Source: UTCFX2 sp002050125
Lineage (GTDB): Bacteria > Chloroflexota > Anaerolineae > Anaerolineales > UBA4823
NCBI GenBank assembly: GCA_027494035.1
Contig: JAOSJQ010000001.1
Location: 1-64,000, forward strand
Reading direction: 5' to 3'
Length of the DNA stretch: 64,000 nucleotides
Positions 39,484 to 49,860 of the stretch are shown piece after piece. Within the stretch, counting starts at the first letter, position 1. Every line of letters begins with the position of its first letter. The notes under the pieces were generated by a model. The model was not told the origin of the DNA, did not search any database, and was given only the letters and a program-made list of their open reading frames with translations. The translations under genes and the position numbers were made by a program.

Positions 39484-40551
39484 ATGAAACCCTCATTGCT
39501 CACATTAGTATTTATCACCGGCATACTCATTGCTGGATGCACCTCTGCCCAATCAGCCGCCCTCTCCGGCGCTCTGGAGACGCCGCCAGCAGCGCTTGCG
39601 TCTCCATCGCGTGCCCTCACCCAGCCTGTTTCGACCGCAACATCTGCGCCTCAGAACTCTACAACGCCTGTCACACCGGCAACGGTATCCCCAGCCACGA
39701 CAAACACAAAACCGGTTAAGCCCGTTGCATCGAAAGCGCCTACACGCAGTTCAGCGATCCCCAGCCTGACGCCCTTCCAAAACTCAACCGCCGCCCCCAC
39801 CCTGGGACCGGATGGTTGGAAAGAACTGCCAGTCATCCCAACTATCGACGATGAAGTGCTTAAAATTTATGCCCGCGGACTCGATCTGGGAAACAATCTG
39901 CAGGCTTTTTCCAAAATCGGGGATTGCGGAAGCACCCCTGCCTGGTTTTTAGGCGATTTCGACCGGGGACCGCGCTATTTCCGCCTCGGCGAGTATGAGT
40001 ATCTCCAGGATGTCATCCAATATTTTCAAGGATCGTTTGACCGCACCAGCTTGGCAGCCAGGTCGGGGTTTAACGCCTCGGCATTATTCGTGCCATTGTG
40101 GGCTGACCGCAAATTCTGCGAAGCTAACGAGACGCCTCTGGCATGTGAGTACCGCGTTCACCGACCGATCGCCGCGTTTATTATGCTGGGTACAAACGAT
40201 GTATGGCGCCCGGCTGAATTCGAACCGCAGATGCGCAAAATCATCGAGTTTTCAATTGAAAATGGGGTCATTCCAATCCTGGTCACCAAAGCTGACAACC
40301 AGGAAGGGGATGGCAGTATAAACGCCACAATTGCCCGGCTGGCTTTGGAGTATAAAGTTCCACTGTGGAACTTCTGGAAAGCTGTGAGCGGGCTGCCTGA
40401 AGAAGGCCTCCAGGAGGACGGCGTTCACCTGACCTGGGCAGCCAACCACTTCGACGACCCTCTGGCAATGAACAGCGCCTGGCCGGTTCGTAACCTCACT
40501 GCCTTGCAGGTCTTGAACCAATTGTGGCAAAAAGTGAGTCAATCGAAATAA
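39484..40551 (+). CDS. SGNH-like lipoprotein
   Basis: 355 residues. Lipoprotein signal GILIAGCTS (Cys about 18), a Thr/Pro/Ser-rich linker to about 120, then an SGNH-like domain with IMLGTNDVW (block III) and EDGVHLTW (block V). The first block reads SKIGDCGS, so the usual GDS serine appears as Cys, and the protein may bind rather than cleave. It lies 55 bp behind the previous gene and is probably the last of the operon. Confidence 0.75.
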   Translation: MKPSLLTLVFITGILIAGCTSAQSAALSGALETPPAALASPSRALTQPVSTATSAPQNSTTPVTPATVSPATTNTKPVKPVASKAPTRSSAIPSLTPFQNSTAAPTLGPDGWKELPVIPTIDDEVLKIYARGLDLGNNLQAFSKIGDCGSTPAWFLGDFDRGPRYFRLGEYEYLQDVIQYFQGSFDRTSLAARSGFNASALFVPLWADRKFCEANETPLACEYRVHRPIAAFIMLGTNDVWRPAEFEPQMRKIIEFSIENGVIPILVTKADNQEGDGSINATIARLALEYKVPLWNFWKAVSGLPEEGLQEDGVHLTWAANHFDDPLAMNSAWPVRNLTALQVLNQLWQKVSQSK

Positions 40552-40590
40552 TCTCCCCGCACTAGACCAACCGGACAGTTAAAATCAGGG

Positions 40591-42804
40591 TTACTTTTCT
40601 GGAATTTGAATTGGCTGCCAGACCGGATCGAACGCCATCGTCTGCTCGTCGGTGAGTTGATGGACGCTGATCCCTGTGGTTGTGATCAGGTAGATATTAT
40701 GTAAGCCGCCAGGGTTCCAACCTTCATACGCAATCCAATACCTGTCAGGCGACATGATGGCATCGCGCATGGGGCGTTTTTCTTTGCCTATCTGATATTC
40801 AACATAATCTAAAAGATTAAATGGGGCAATAACGACCCGCGGTACGCCTCCGACAGCTACATACTGTGTAATTAACACCTCTTCGCCGTTTGGCGACCAA
40901 GCGGGAAGCGAATCCAACATGCTGGGCGTATGCGTAAACTGAGTTTTGTTGCTGCCGTCTGCGTCCATCACCCAGATATCTTTCTTCGAATTCCGCTCCA
41001 GCACATACAGGATCTTCTTTCCATCCGGAGACCATGCCGGCTGCATTTCCAGAGAAAATTTCTCCGACAGGGCTTTTACGGTATTGTCTTCCAGGTTCAA
41101 CAGATAAACTTGAGGACGGTTGGCATTCCTCATCGAAGTAAAGGCGATGTATTTCCCATCGGGGGACCAGGAAGGATCGTAATCGCCGCCCACCATTGTC
41201 GGCAAGGGGAGCAATCCGGAGCCATCTAAATTGATGATGTAAAGCGACGAACCTGGGTAATAATCGCTATTGTTATCGCAAGGTGAAGTAAAGATGATCC
41301 GCGATCCGTCGGGTGAAAAATCGGGCTGGCAGGCGCCTTCAGGAATGTCCGTGATCTGCTGGCGGTTTTTGCCATCCGATTGGATCATCAAAACCTGAGG
41401 GATTCCGTGAATATTGGATGCGTAAGCAATCCACCCATTCCCGCCTCCCACCGAGGTTGGCAGTGCTGTGGGCGTGTTGCTTGGACGGAATGGAACGAGA
41501 GTATGCGTCGGAATCGGGGTTGTGGAAAAATTTAGGGTTGGTTCAACCAGAGCTGCAACTGCGGTTGTGGGGAGAATCTTCGAAGTTTGCGTTGGCGCAT
41601 GGGTGGGTGTAGCGCTTTGTTCAGCAATCGGGTTCGAAGTAGCCGCCTGCACCGGTACAAACGTCGCGGCTGCTGGAGCGATCTGGTTCAAAAGCTGCGC
41701 AGAAGCTCCCGGGTCCTGGCGGATCAAGACTGCCCCAAAACCAGCCAACACAATGAAGAGCGACGATAAGATCAGGCACCCTATTTTTCGAGAACGTTTT
41801 TTCGGCCGGGTATTCGAACGTTTGCGCGGTCTTTCTATATACTCATCATCATGCATCTCCTGCGATGCAAATAACATGTTCGGTTTCGAGGGGATCTTCT
41901 TCACCCTCGCCTTTGAATTCTGCACCGCATCGGCGGAGTGTTGCGCCAGAAGCGGCGGGGGCGCAACATGATAACTTCCATTTTTTTGTCCGGTCGAAGC
42001 GCCAGATGCCAGCAAAGCCTGCTTGAATGCTTCCGGGGTTTGGAAGCGGTCTTCTGGCTGTAGTTCAAGCGCTTTTTCTACTGCCGCGGCCACTTTTTTT
42101 GACACTTTCGGATTATGCTCCCGGATGGGTGTCAGCTCAGCTTGGTTCATGGCGCGCGCAAGCGAATCCTCCGGCGTAACGCCTGTCAGCGCAGCATAGA
42201 GCGTCGCCCCGAGCGAAAAAATGTCGGTTCGCATATCGGTGCGGGCGGTCCCATATTGTTCTGGTGGAGAAAAACCAGGCGTCATCGCACGTGCGCCGGT
42301 GGTTGTGGCTTGAGAGCCTTGAATAGTTTTTGCCAATCCAAAGTCGACCAGGAAGATCTGGCCCTGGGGGGTGATCTTTACATTTCCAGGTTTAATATCG
42401 CGATGAATGACTTGAGGTTCGCGTGTGCCAAGGTACATCAGCGCATCACAGATCGCGGCGCCGATGACCACCGCCTCGTCCTCGGAGATCGTATTAACCC
42501 GCTCCATTCGCTGACGCAGATCTTCCCCCTCAATGTAATCCATTACGAGATACTGACCCTGATCCGCGATTATGAAATGGTCTGTGACGCGCGGCAAACT
42601 GGGATGTCGCAGCGTCGCCAGGATGGTGGCTTCCCGGCGAAACTGGCGCGCATATTCATCTGTCGTAAAAAGATTGTCTTTTACGGCTACGTCGATATCC
42701 AGGTTCTCGTCAGATGCCCGGTAAATAGACCCCATCCCTCCCTGACCGAGAACCTCAACGATCCGATAGCGACCGTTTAGCAGCGTACCAGGTTCCAGGA
42801 TCAT
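40591..42804 (-). CDS. Ser/Thr protein kinase with extracytoplasmic TolB-like propeller
   Basis: About 737 residues. The kinase domain (about 10-270) has GQGGMGSIYRA, VAVKDN (Lys), VIHRDIKPGN and VDFGLAK, all complete. A basic stretch and one membrane segment (CLILSSLFIVLAGFGAVLI) follow, then a Thr/Pro linker and a six-bladed TolB/WD40-like propeller with repeated FSPDGSRIIF and WSPDGKYIAF. The kinase is cytoplasmic and the propeller should sense something outside. The start is at the ATG of ILEPGTLLNGRY; a GTG 45 bases upstream is also possible. Confidence 0.9.
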   Translation of the reverse strand: MILEPGTLLNGRYRIVEVLGQGGMGSIYRASDENLDIDVAVKDNLFTTDEYARQFRREATILATLRHPSLPRVTDHFIIADQGQYLVMDYIEGEDLRQRMERVNTISEDEAVVIGAAICDALMYLGTREPQVIHRDIKPGNVKITPQGQIFLVDFGLAKTIQGSQATTTGARAMTPGFSPPEQYGTARTDMRTDIFSLGATLYAALTGVTPEDSLARAMNQAELTPIREHNPKVSKKVAAAVEKALELQPEDRFQTPEAFKQALLASGASTGQKNGSYHVAPPPLLAQHSADAVQNSKARVKKIPSKPNMLFASQEMHDDEYIERPRKRSNTRPKKRSRKIGCLILSSLFIVLAGFGAVLIRQDPGASAQLLNQIAPAAATFVPVQAATSNPIAEQSATPTHAPTQTSKILPTTAVAALVEPTLNFSTTPIPTHTLVPFRPSNTPTALPTSVGGGNGWIAYASNIHGIPQVLMIQSDGKNRQQITDIPEGACQPDFSPDGSRIIFTSPCDNNSDYYPGSSLYIINLDGSGLLPLPTMVGGDYDPSWSPDGKYIAFTSMRNANRPQVYLLNLEDNTVKALSEKFSLEMQPAWSPDGKKILYVLERNSKKDIWVMDADGSNKTQFTHTPSMLDSLPAWSPNGEEVLITQYVAVGGVPRVVIAPFNLLDYVEYQIGKEKRPMRDAIMSPDRYWIAYEGWNPGGLHNIYLITTTGISVHQLTDEQTMAFDPVWQPIQIPEK

Positions 42805-42880
42805 CTCCCTGACCCTTTTCTTCGCTGTCTTTTCGTTAACCTGTTCCACAACCCAGTCATGATTACTTTTTCATGCCAAG

Positions 42881-44800
42881 TCAAATATCCAGGTTTCGCA
42901 CCTCGCGGGCGTGGGTTTGAATGAACCGTTTTCGAGGCGGGACTTCAGCTCCCATCAAGATATCAAAAGTCCGGTCAGACTCAGCAGCATCTTCTATGGT
43001 CACCAACAGCAATGTGCGCGTAGCAGGATCCATGGTTGTCTCCCACAATTGGTCGGCGTTCATTTCGCCCAGACCTTTGTAGCGCTGCAGGCTGAGTTTA
43101 TTCGGGTCCAGCCCCAACTCCTTGATCACGCGCTCCTTTTCTGCGTCCGAGTAAAAATAGCGCACTTGATTTTTATTGGCTAGGCGATAGAGCGGAGGCT
43201 GCGCAATATACAGATGACCTTCTTCGATCAGCGGCTGCATATAACGGAAGAAAAACGTCAACAGCAAGGTCCGGATGTGGCTGCCATCCACATCCGCGTC
43301 GGTCATGATGATCACCCTGCCGTAGCGCAGTCCTGAGAGATCGAAGGTTTCACCAATGCCGGTACCTAAAGCTGAAATTAGCGCTTTAACTTCATTGTTC
43401 GCCAGGATCTTATCGAGTCGCGCCCGCTCGGTATTCAGAATCTTGCCGCGCAGCGGCAGGATAGCCTGGAAGTGCCGATCGCGGCCCTGTTTAGCGCTCC
43501 CCCCTGCAGAATCACCCTCTACAATATAGAGTTCAGTTCGCTGCGGGTCCCGCTCAGAGCAATCCGCCAACTTCCCGGGCAGTGTGAGACTTTCCAGGGC
43601 TGATTTTCGTATCACCAGATCGCGCGCTTTTCGCGCCGCGTCGCGGGCACGGGCAGATGTGAGGCACTTCGAAATGATCGCTTTTCCAGCCGAGGGATTT
43701 CCCTCCAAGAAGGACCCGAACGCCTCGCCAACCACCTGTTGAGCCAGGGTCTGAACCTCTGGGTTCATGAGCTTTACTTTTGTCTGGCTTTCGAATTGGG
43801 GATCGGGATGTTTAACGCTGATGATGGCTGTGAGCCCTTCGCGCGTATCGTCGCCAGTGAAATTCGGATCTGCGTCTTTCAACAAGCCCGCGTGGCGCGC
43901 ATAATCATTAATCGTGCGCGTGAGCGCGGAGCGTAAGCCAGTTAAGTGCGTCCCCCCGTCAATCGTGTTGATTGTATTGGCAAAGGCGTAAACCGATTCG
44001 GAGTATGCACCGGTATATTGAATGGCTGCGTCGATCGTAATGCCATCGATTTCTTTCTCCACATGCACCACCGGATGCAGCACCTGGCGGTTGCGATTGA
44101 GATACCGCACAAAGGAAGTGATGCCGCCTTCAAAATAGAAGGTCATCTCGCGATCGATCCGCTCATCTTTCAGGTGAATCGTTACGCCTTTAGTGACAAA
44201 CGCCATTTCGCGCAGCCGCTGCACCAGGGTATCGAAGCGGTAGTCCAGCTCTCCCTTGAAGATTTCGTGGTCGAATTTAAAGGTAATTTTCGTCCCGCTA
44301 ACGTGCGGCGCGGTTTTTCCAATGACCTTGACCGGCGCGACCGGATGGCCGCGCTCATAGCGCTGGAAATGCACCAGACCATCCCTTTGGACTTCCACCT
44401 CGAACCAGGCAGAAAGCGCGTTGACCGCCGATACTCCGACGCCATGCAAGCCCCCGGAAACCTTGTAACTGCCCCCGCTAAATTTCCCGCCAGCATGGAG
44501 CGTTGTCATAACAACCTCCAAAGCCGGCTTTTTCATTTGGGGGTGGATATCCACCGGTATGCCGCGGCCGTTATCCTGCACAGTGACGCTGCTGTCGTTA
44601 TGAATCACAATTTCGATCCGGTCGCAGGAGCCTGCCAGAGCCTCATCGATCGAGTTGTCTACGACTTCATAGATCAAATGATGCAGCGCTTTGACATCCG
44701 TCCCGCCGACATACATACCGGGGCGGCGGCGCACGGCTTCCAGTCCTTCCAGGACTTGAATATCTTTCGCTTCGTATGTGAACGTATTCGCCTTTACCAA
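42881..44800 (-). CDS. gyrB: DNA gyrase subunit B
   Basis: 639 residues. GHKL ATPase (VDNSIDEALAG, DNGRGIPVDIHP, GGLHGVGVSAVNAL), transducer domain, TOPRIM (EGDSAGGSAKQGRDR, IIMTDADVDGSHI), and C-terminal QRYKGLGEMNADQLWETT. With GyrA it introduces negative supercoils using ATP; ParE cannot be fully excluded. TTG start with GGAGG four bases upstream. It follows a membrane protein gene by 22 bp, a plausible operon. Confidence 0.95.
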   Translation of the reverse strand: MVKANTFTYEAKDIQVLEGLEAVRRRPGMYVGGTDVKALHHLIYEVVDNSIDEALAGSCDRIEIVIHNDSSVTVQDNGRGIPVDIHPQMKKPALEVVMTTLHAGGKFSGGSYKVSGGLHGVGVSAVNALSAWFEVEVQRDGLVHFQRYERGHPVAPVKVIGKTAPHVSGTKITFKFDHEIFKGELDYRFDTLVQRLREMAFVTKGVTIHLKDERIDREMTFYFEGGITSFVRYLNRNRQVLHPVVHVEKEIDGITIDAAIQYTGAYSESVYAFANTINTIDGGTHLTGLRSALTRTINDYARHAGLLKDADPNFTGDDTREGLTAIISVKHPDPQFESQTKVKLMNPEVQTLAQQVVGEAFGSFLEGNPSAGKAIISKCLTSARARDAARKARDLVIRKSALESLTLPGKLADCSERDPQRTELYIVEGDSAGGSAKQGRDRHFQAILPLRGKILNTERARLDKILANNEVKALISALGTGIGETFDLSGLRYGRVIIMTDADVDGSHIRTLLLTFFFRYMQPLIEEGHLYIAQPPLYRLANKNQVRYFYSDAEKERVIKELGLDPNKLSLQRYKGLGEMNADQLWETTMDPATRTLLLVTIEDAAESDRTFDILMGAEVPPRKRFIQTHAREVRNLDI

Positions 44801-44822
44801 AATTCCTCCACGAACACAATCG

Positions 44823-45805
44823 TTAAACCTGGATGAGTTCCCTCTGTTGGATGATTTCCTTCAACCAGCTATCTGCGGATTGATAATACACAAACGTCGC
44901 CGCCAATAAGGCTGCTGTGACAAAGGCATGCCCCGTAATGCCTACCAGCAGAAACCATGAGTTGTCTTGCGGCATATTCCACAATACATCTAAGCCCTGG
45001 CTCAGAACGAAGATGGTCAGGATTAGCAAAGCTGTGGTTGTGAAAGTCGCGCGACTTAAGCGGATGCTCTGCACGATCGAGTCCCACATCGGTCGTTGAC
45101 CGGTAAAAATGCCATGCGGCGAAAAGAACAACGGAATCATGAGCCAGATGAGCAACACGCCAAAGAGAAGCACAATCAAATTAGAGAATTGCCCAAGCCC
45201 CATCCCAAGCAGCAGGACAAAGGTCATCATACAAGTAAATGGAATCAAGAGCGTTGCAAACAAAACATTCAAAAACAGCGTCAACAACAATACCTGACCA
45301 AAATTACGCGGCCAGTTGCGCAGCGCCTGTGAATAATCAAGCTGCTGCCGTACAGACGCTTGAGCTATTAATGAAAAATATAAGGTGCCGGCAGCCATCC
45401 CGATTAGCACGATCAACAGCCACAAGAAGGCTGCGTCAACCAAAGTGCGCACGTTCAAGTCAATTCGTGGATAGATCGGTGTCTTGCTGGGCGCCTGACC
45501 AGCGAGCAGGCTTGGTACGCCAATTGGAAACGTTCGCAGTAAGCTTAGCATGTTAAGCCGCGCCAGCCCTTCTTTTAACATATCAAACGAGCCGGCGCTC
45601 TGCACCTCTGACAATGATCCGATTTGTTCGATCACCGGCGCAAATGCGTTCGCCAGCTTGAGCTGGGGGCCGAACCAGAGCAGCAAATCAAACAGGATCG
45701 AAAAAAGATCAGCCCAATGTGATTACTGACAACATCAAAACCAGCCATCAACGATTTCATGAGGCTGGGAGGAGAAGAGATCACCTTCAAGTTAGTTGAC
45801 TCCAT
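44823..45805 (-). CDS. Multi-pass membrane protein, frameshift near N-terminus
   Basis: Five to six hydrophobic segments: about LRTLVDAAFLWLLIVLIGMA, VLLLTLFLNVLFATLLIPF, MMTFVLLLGMGL, LIVLLFGVLLIWLMIPLFF and TALLILTIFVL. The frame seen begins at 45686, but adding one T to a T6 run (near 45706) joins it to an upstream frame starting at an ATG at 45803-45805 with ESTNLKVISS and HIGLIFF. That gives 327 residues. No family recognised; it somewhat resembles the multi-pass DUF975/YIP-type proteins. Its place just before gyrB suggests cotranscription. Confidence 0.7.
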
Positions 45806-46197
45806 AATCTAGCACAGAAAATTTTACCACAGCGCCGCTCATATCACCCTTCAGTACTATTAGGTGTTTATTGCTGAAGGTGATTGTCAAGAGTAAAAAT
45901 CGGTATGAAAATGAGTAATAAATGAGTCGAAAACACCTTGACCATAAAGCACCTTGCCATTAAAATCATTCCATTAAGCGATCAAGTTGTGGTAGTGTCG
46001 CCAGAGGAGCCAGCAACGCCCAGGAGAATCCCAGGAGTTCATTGATCAGTGAATCTGGCAATTAGACCCGTCAAGGAGGTGTTCCCCTTGTGAAAATGAC
46101 GAAGGATTAAAAACAAGATGAGCAAAGCTCCCGGTATTTTCGGGAACAATGAACCATAATTGCATGAACGATAATTTCATAATGAGGAGAGAAGATA
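45806..46197 (+). other. Divergent intergenic region before livK
   Basis: 392 bases without a gene. A near-perfect inverted repeat, ATCACCCTTCAG with CTGAAGGTGAT (45843-45854 and 45874-45884, one bulged C), could be an operator or an RNA hairpin between the divergent gyrB-side and liv transcripts. GAGGAG lies eight or nine bases before the livK ATG. I see no riboswitch I can name. Confidence 0.5.
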
Positions 46198-47358
46198 ATG
46201 TTCAAAAGGATGTTTGTGGTTCTGTCACTTTTGATTGTTGCCAGCATGATTCTGCCCGCCTGCGCGACTGGCGGCACCGGCGGCGGCACAATCAAGGTTG
46301 GTTTGCTCGCGCCGTTGAGCGGTCAGGTTCCTACATTTGGTCAATCCACCAAAGAAGGCGCCGAACTGGCGGTGAAAGAATGGAATGCTAAGGGCGGCAT
46401 TCGGGGGAAGAAGATCGATTTGATCGTCGCCGACAGCCAGTGCTCGCCTGATCCAGCGGTGAACGCTGCAAACAAATTGATTGACCAGGACGGCGTTAAG
46501 TTCATCGTCGGCGAAGTGTGCTCCAGCGCTTCGATCCCGGTCGCAGAGATCGTCAATCCGAAGGGGGTTGTTCAGATCAGCCCGACCTCGACCAATCCCA
46601 GCGTAACCGTCGATACGAACGGCGCGACCCGACCGTACACCTTCCGCGCCTGCTTCATCGACCCATTCCAGGGGTTGGTGATGGCGAAATTCGCCACCGA
46701 TAAAGGTTACAAGACCGCCTTCATTATGTTCGACCAGGGCAACGACTACGTACGTGGTCTGGCTGAGGCTTTTGAAAAATCCTTCGTCGAATTGGGCGGC
46801 ACAATCGTAGGCAAGGAATCCTACACCACTACCGACACGGACTTTTCAGCCATTCTGACCAAGGTAGCGGAGAGCAATGCTGAAGTGCTCTGGCTGCCAG
46901 ACTATTACAATATCGTCAACCTCGTGGGCGCTCAGGCGAAAGACAAGGGCGTGACCGCGGTAATGATGGGCGGCGACGGTTGGGATTCATCAGACCTCGA
47001 CGTGAAAGCAGCCGATGGCGGCTTCTACTCCAACCACTACGACCCCGGCGACACGCGCCCGATCGTTCAGCAATGGCTGAAAACCTACGGCGAAGCCTAC
47101 AAAGACGCGCAGGGCAACCCCAAAGTACCAGACGCGCTGGCGACCCTGGCTTACGACGCGACGAACCTGATGCTCGCCGCCATTGATAAAGCCGGAACCG
47201 AAGACACAGCTAAAGTTGCCGAAGCAATGGCAGCTATCAAATGGGATGCTGTTTCTGGTACAATCACCTTCGACGCGCAGCACAACCCGATCAAGGCTGC
47301 TGCCGTAATCAGCGTGTCAGGCGGGAAGAAAACATTCATCGACTCGGTTGCACCATAA
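46198..47358 (+). CDS. livK: Branched-chain amino acid ABC transporter, substrate-binding lipoprotein
   Basis: 386 residues. Lipobox ILPACATGG (Cys about 22), then a type-I periplasmic-binding fold: IKVGLLAPLSGQVPTFGQS, LIDQDGVKFIVGEVCSSASI, a hinge, and YDATNLMLAAIDKAG. It captures Leu/Ile/Val-like substrates outside the cell for the permeases behind it. Substrate is inferred from the operon; related proteins also bind urea or amides. Confidence 0.9.
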   Translation: MFKRMFVVLSLLIVASMILPACATGGTGGGTIKVGLLAPLSGQVPTFGQSTKEGAELAVKEWNAKGGIRGKKIDLIVADSQCSPDPAVNAANKLIDQDGVKFIVGEVCSSASIPVAEIVNPKGVVQISPTSTNPSVTVDTNGATRPYTFRACFIDPFQGLVMAKFATDKGYKTAFIMFDQGNDYVRGLAEAFEKSFVELGGTIVGKESYTTTDTDFSAILTKVAESNAEVLWLPDYYNIVNLVGAQAKDKGVTAVMMGGDGWDSSDLDVKAADGGFYSNHYDPGDTRPIVQQWLKTYGEAYKDAQGNPKVPDALATLAYDATNLMLAAIDKAGTEDTAKVAEAMAAIKWDAVSGTITFDAQHNPIKAAAVISVSGGKKTFIDSVAP

Positions 47359-47444
47359 TTTTCAGATCACCAATGGGGCGGTCCATATGTGACCGCCCCA
47401 TATCAAAATAAACTATTTAAAAAATCAACTTCCCGGAGTGATGC

Positions 47445-48566
47445 ATGAATGCATCTGTGGCACAAAAGAACCCCCTGGTTGAAGCCGTAATCCGAAGAGG
47501 CTTGCTCGGGAAAGGTTTTCTGGTCGCGCTGGCAATCCTGGCGCTCTGGAAGCTGGCGTCTTCTTTTATGGCTGGGCCGACGGTATTCACCCAACAAGTC
47601 GTTAATGGCTTGCAATTGGGCTTTGTTTATGCGCTAATTGCTCTCGGGTATACCATGGTGTACGGCATCGTCCGCCTGATCAACTTCGCCCATGGCGATG
47701 TTTTCATGGTTGGAGCATTTGCCAGTTATTTCGCGATCGCCCGCTGGGATTTGAACTTATGGCTTTCTAAGGTCTTTCCAACCCTTCCCTTCTGGTTGAG
47801 CAACGCGATCGGCGTGATCACGGTCATACTCGTATCAATGGTCACCTGTGCTTTACTTGCCTTCATTATTGAGCGCGTCGCGTATAAACCGCTGCGCAAT
47901 GCCCCGCGCATCTCAGCCCTGATTACCGCGATTGGCGTATCTTTCTTCCTGGAATACTTTGGCGCGCTGCCGTTTGTGTTCACCTCTAACTTCATCACCT
48001 ACGAGCGTCCTATCAATGTGATCAACTGGGTGATCTCATCCCAAGGCGTCTATGTTCTTCCAGCCGGCGAAGCCCCGCCGCCAACCTCGATCATTTTTTC
48101 GAACATATCTTTATATATAATTATTGTCTCCCTCGTATTATTGTTCTTCCTGAATTATCTGGTTCAAAATACCCGCATCGGCAAAGCCATGCGCGCGACA
48201 GCCTACGATAAACCCACTGCCCGTTTAATGGGCATCAATGTAGATGGGATCATTTCTGTAACGTTTGCAGTCGGGGCGTCTCTGGCTGGCGCTGCCGGCG
48301 TTTTGTACGCGACAGCGTTTCCGCAGCTTTATTTCGTGATGGGCATCATCCCCGGGTTGAAAGCCTTCGTTGCAGCCGTACTTGGAGGCATTGGGTCAAT
48401 CCCGGGAGCCTTGGTTGGCTCTCTAATCATCGGAGAGGCGGAAGTGCTGAGCGCGGCATACATCTCCACCCCAATGCGCGATGCAGTCGCATTTAGCATC
48501 CTGGTGTTGGTGTTACTGGTCCGACCCACGGGTCTTTTCGGCGAACCCAGCCGAGAAAAGGCATAA
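47445..48566 (+). CDS. livH: Branched-chain amino acid ABC transporter permease LivH
   Basis: 373 residues with eight or nine membrane segments and the LivH signatures LGYTMVYGIVRLINFAHGD, RTRIGKAMRATAYD-like (NTRIGKAMRATAYDKPTARL, the ATPase contact loop) and LGGIGSIPGALVGSLIIG. It is longer than E. coli LivH because of a loop around 200-225. Second gene of livKHMGF. Confidence 0.93.
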   Translation: MNASVAQKNPLVEAVIRRGLLGKGFLVALAILALWKLASSFMAGPTVFTQQVVNGLQLGFVYALIALGYTMVYGIVRLINFAHGDVFMVGAFASYFAIARWDLNLWLSKVFPTLPFWLSNAIGVITVILVSMVTCALLAFIIERVAYKPLRNAPRISALITAIGVSFFLEYFGALPFVFTSNFITYERPINVINWVISSQGVYVLPAGEAPPPTSIIFSNISLYIIIVSLVLLFFLNYLVQNTRIGKAMRATAYDKPTARLMGINVDGIISVTFAVGASLAGAAGVLYATAFPQLYFVMGIIPGLKAFVAAVLGGIGSIPGALVGSLIIGEAEVLSAAYISTPMRDAVAFSILVLVLLVRPTGLFGEPSREKA

Positions 48567-48570
48567 GCTT

Positions 48571-49860
48571 ATGTTGAAGAAAATTTCGCGTCAAAATCTG
48601 ATTTTCTTCGGCGGGCTTCTGCTATTTTTTGTCATTGTCCAACTCGCGATCAGCCTGCACTTGCTCAACGATTTCTGGAATACAATCCTGCGCATCGGCG
48701 CGGTGATGGCGATTGTCAGCCTGGGTTTAAACCTGATTTACGGGTTTAATGGGCAGTTTTCACTTGGTCAATGGGGGTTCTATGCCATCGGCGCATACAC
48801 CGCCGCCGACATCACCTACCGCTGGTCGAACGAGCAAAGTTCGCTCGGTCTGACGATTGTCCTCTTCGGGGTTTTGTTAGTTGGCGTGGCAATTTTATAC
48901 ATCCGCCGGGTATTGAGCCGCATCCGCGGCCTGGACGCCCTTTCCGCTTTTACAATCTATTTCGTTGCCAGCCTGATCTTAGGGATCGTTGCGGTGTACC
49001 TGGGGAAATTAGCCGAGCCAGTTTTTAATACCGTGCTCAGGCTGCTTCCGGGGGTGGTGGCGCTCCAGATCGTGTACATCATCGCAGTCCTGGTAGCCGC
49101 AGTGTTGGCGGCTGAGATCAGCTTCCTTTTCGGTCTCCCGGTCCTGACACTGGGTTCAGACTATTTCGGCATCGCCACCCTGGGCTTTACAATCATTGTC
49201 AAGGTGCTTCTGGACAACTCGGATACCATGCTCGGGTTTCAGGAGATGAAAGGCGCTCGCGGCATGGTCGGCATACCAAAACTGACGAGTTGGTTCTGGG
49301 TATTTCTTTTCCTGGTCATCGTCATCGTTGTGATGCGCAACATGCTTCACTCCAGCTACGGCCGCGCGATCGTATCTGTTCGGGAAGACGAGATCGCCGG
49401 TATGGCAATGGGGATCGATGTGGCAGAATTCAAGATCCTCTCCTTCGTCATTGGAAGTCTGTTCGCTGGATTAGCAGGCGGTCTCTACGCCCATATTAAT
49501 GGCTTTCTGCACCCAAATACGTTCAACTTCATCAAATCTTTTGACCCGATGATCATTATTGTCTTGGGTGGTTTGGGCAGTATGACCGGAACTCTGGCTG
49601 CCGCGTTTGCCTGGGCGCTGCTCCTGGAAGGGGTTCTGCGCCTCGTTCTGCCACAAGGTTTTGAAACCTGGCGTTTTGTAGTTTATCCGCTGTTATTGCT
49701 GTTGATCATGCTTTTGAAGTCGAATGGGCTCTTTGGGGATTATGAGCTGCCCTTCTTGCGGCAGATCATCCCGCCGCTGAAGAAGAAGCTGGATCCGGGT
49801 CTACAAACTCCTACCTCAACGCCAGCAAGTCCAAGCTCTGCACAGAAGGCAATAGAATGA
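48571..49860 (+). CDS. livM: Branched-chain amino acid ABC transporter permease LivM
   Basis: 429 residues. Signatures: VSLGLNLIYGFNGQFSLGQ, the ATPase-contact EDEIAGMAMGIDVAEFK and IIVLGGLGSMTGTLAAAF. The start is the ATG four bases after the livH stop; the longer frame only overlaps livH. The middle (about 100-200) has an extra membrane hairpin, making it longer than usual. It ends in a Pro/Thr/Ser tail and overlaps livG by ATGA. Confidence 0.93.
   Translation: MLKKISRQNLIFFGGLLLFFVIVQLAISLHLLNDFWNTILRIGAVMAIVSLGLNLIYGFNGQFSLGQWGFYAIGAYTAADITYRWSNEQSSLGLTIVLFGVLLVGVAILYIRRVLSRIRGLDALSAFTIYFVASLILGIVAVYLGKLAEPVFNTVLRLLPGVVALQIVYIIAVLVAAVLAAEISFLFGLPVLTLGSDYFGIATLGFTIIVKVLLDNSDTMLGFQEMKGARGMVGIPKLTSWFWVFLFLVIVIVVMRNMLHSSYGRAIVSVREDEIAGMAMGIDVAEFKILSFVIGSLFAGLAGGLYAHINGFLHPNTFNFIKSFDPMIIIVLGGLGSMTGTLAAAFAWALLLEGVLRLVLPQGFETWRFVVYPLLLLLIMLLKSNGLFGDYELPFLRQIIPPLKKKLDPGLQTPTSTPASPSSAQKAIE

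Noticed and set aside
45843..45884. Inverted repeat before livK considered as a riboswitch or terminator
   Set aside because: No known riboswitch core is visible and no T run follows. It is listed only as a possible operator or hairpin in the intergenic region.
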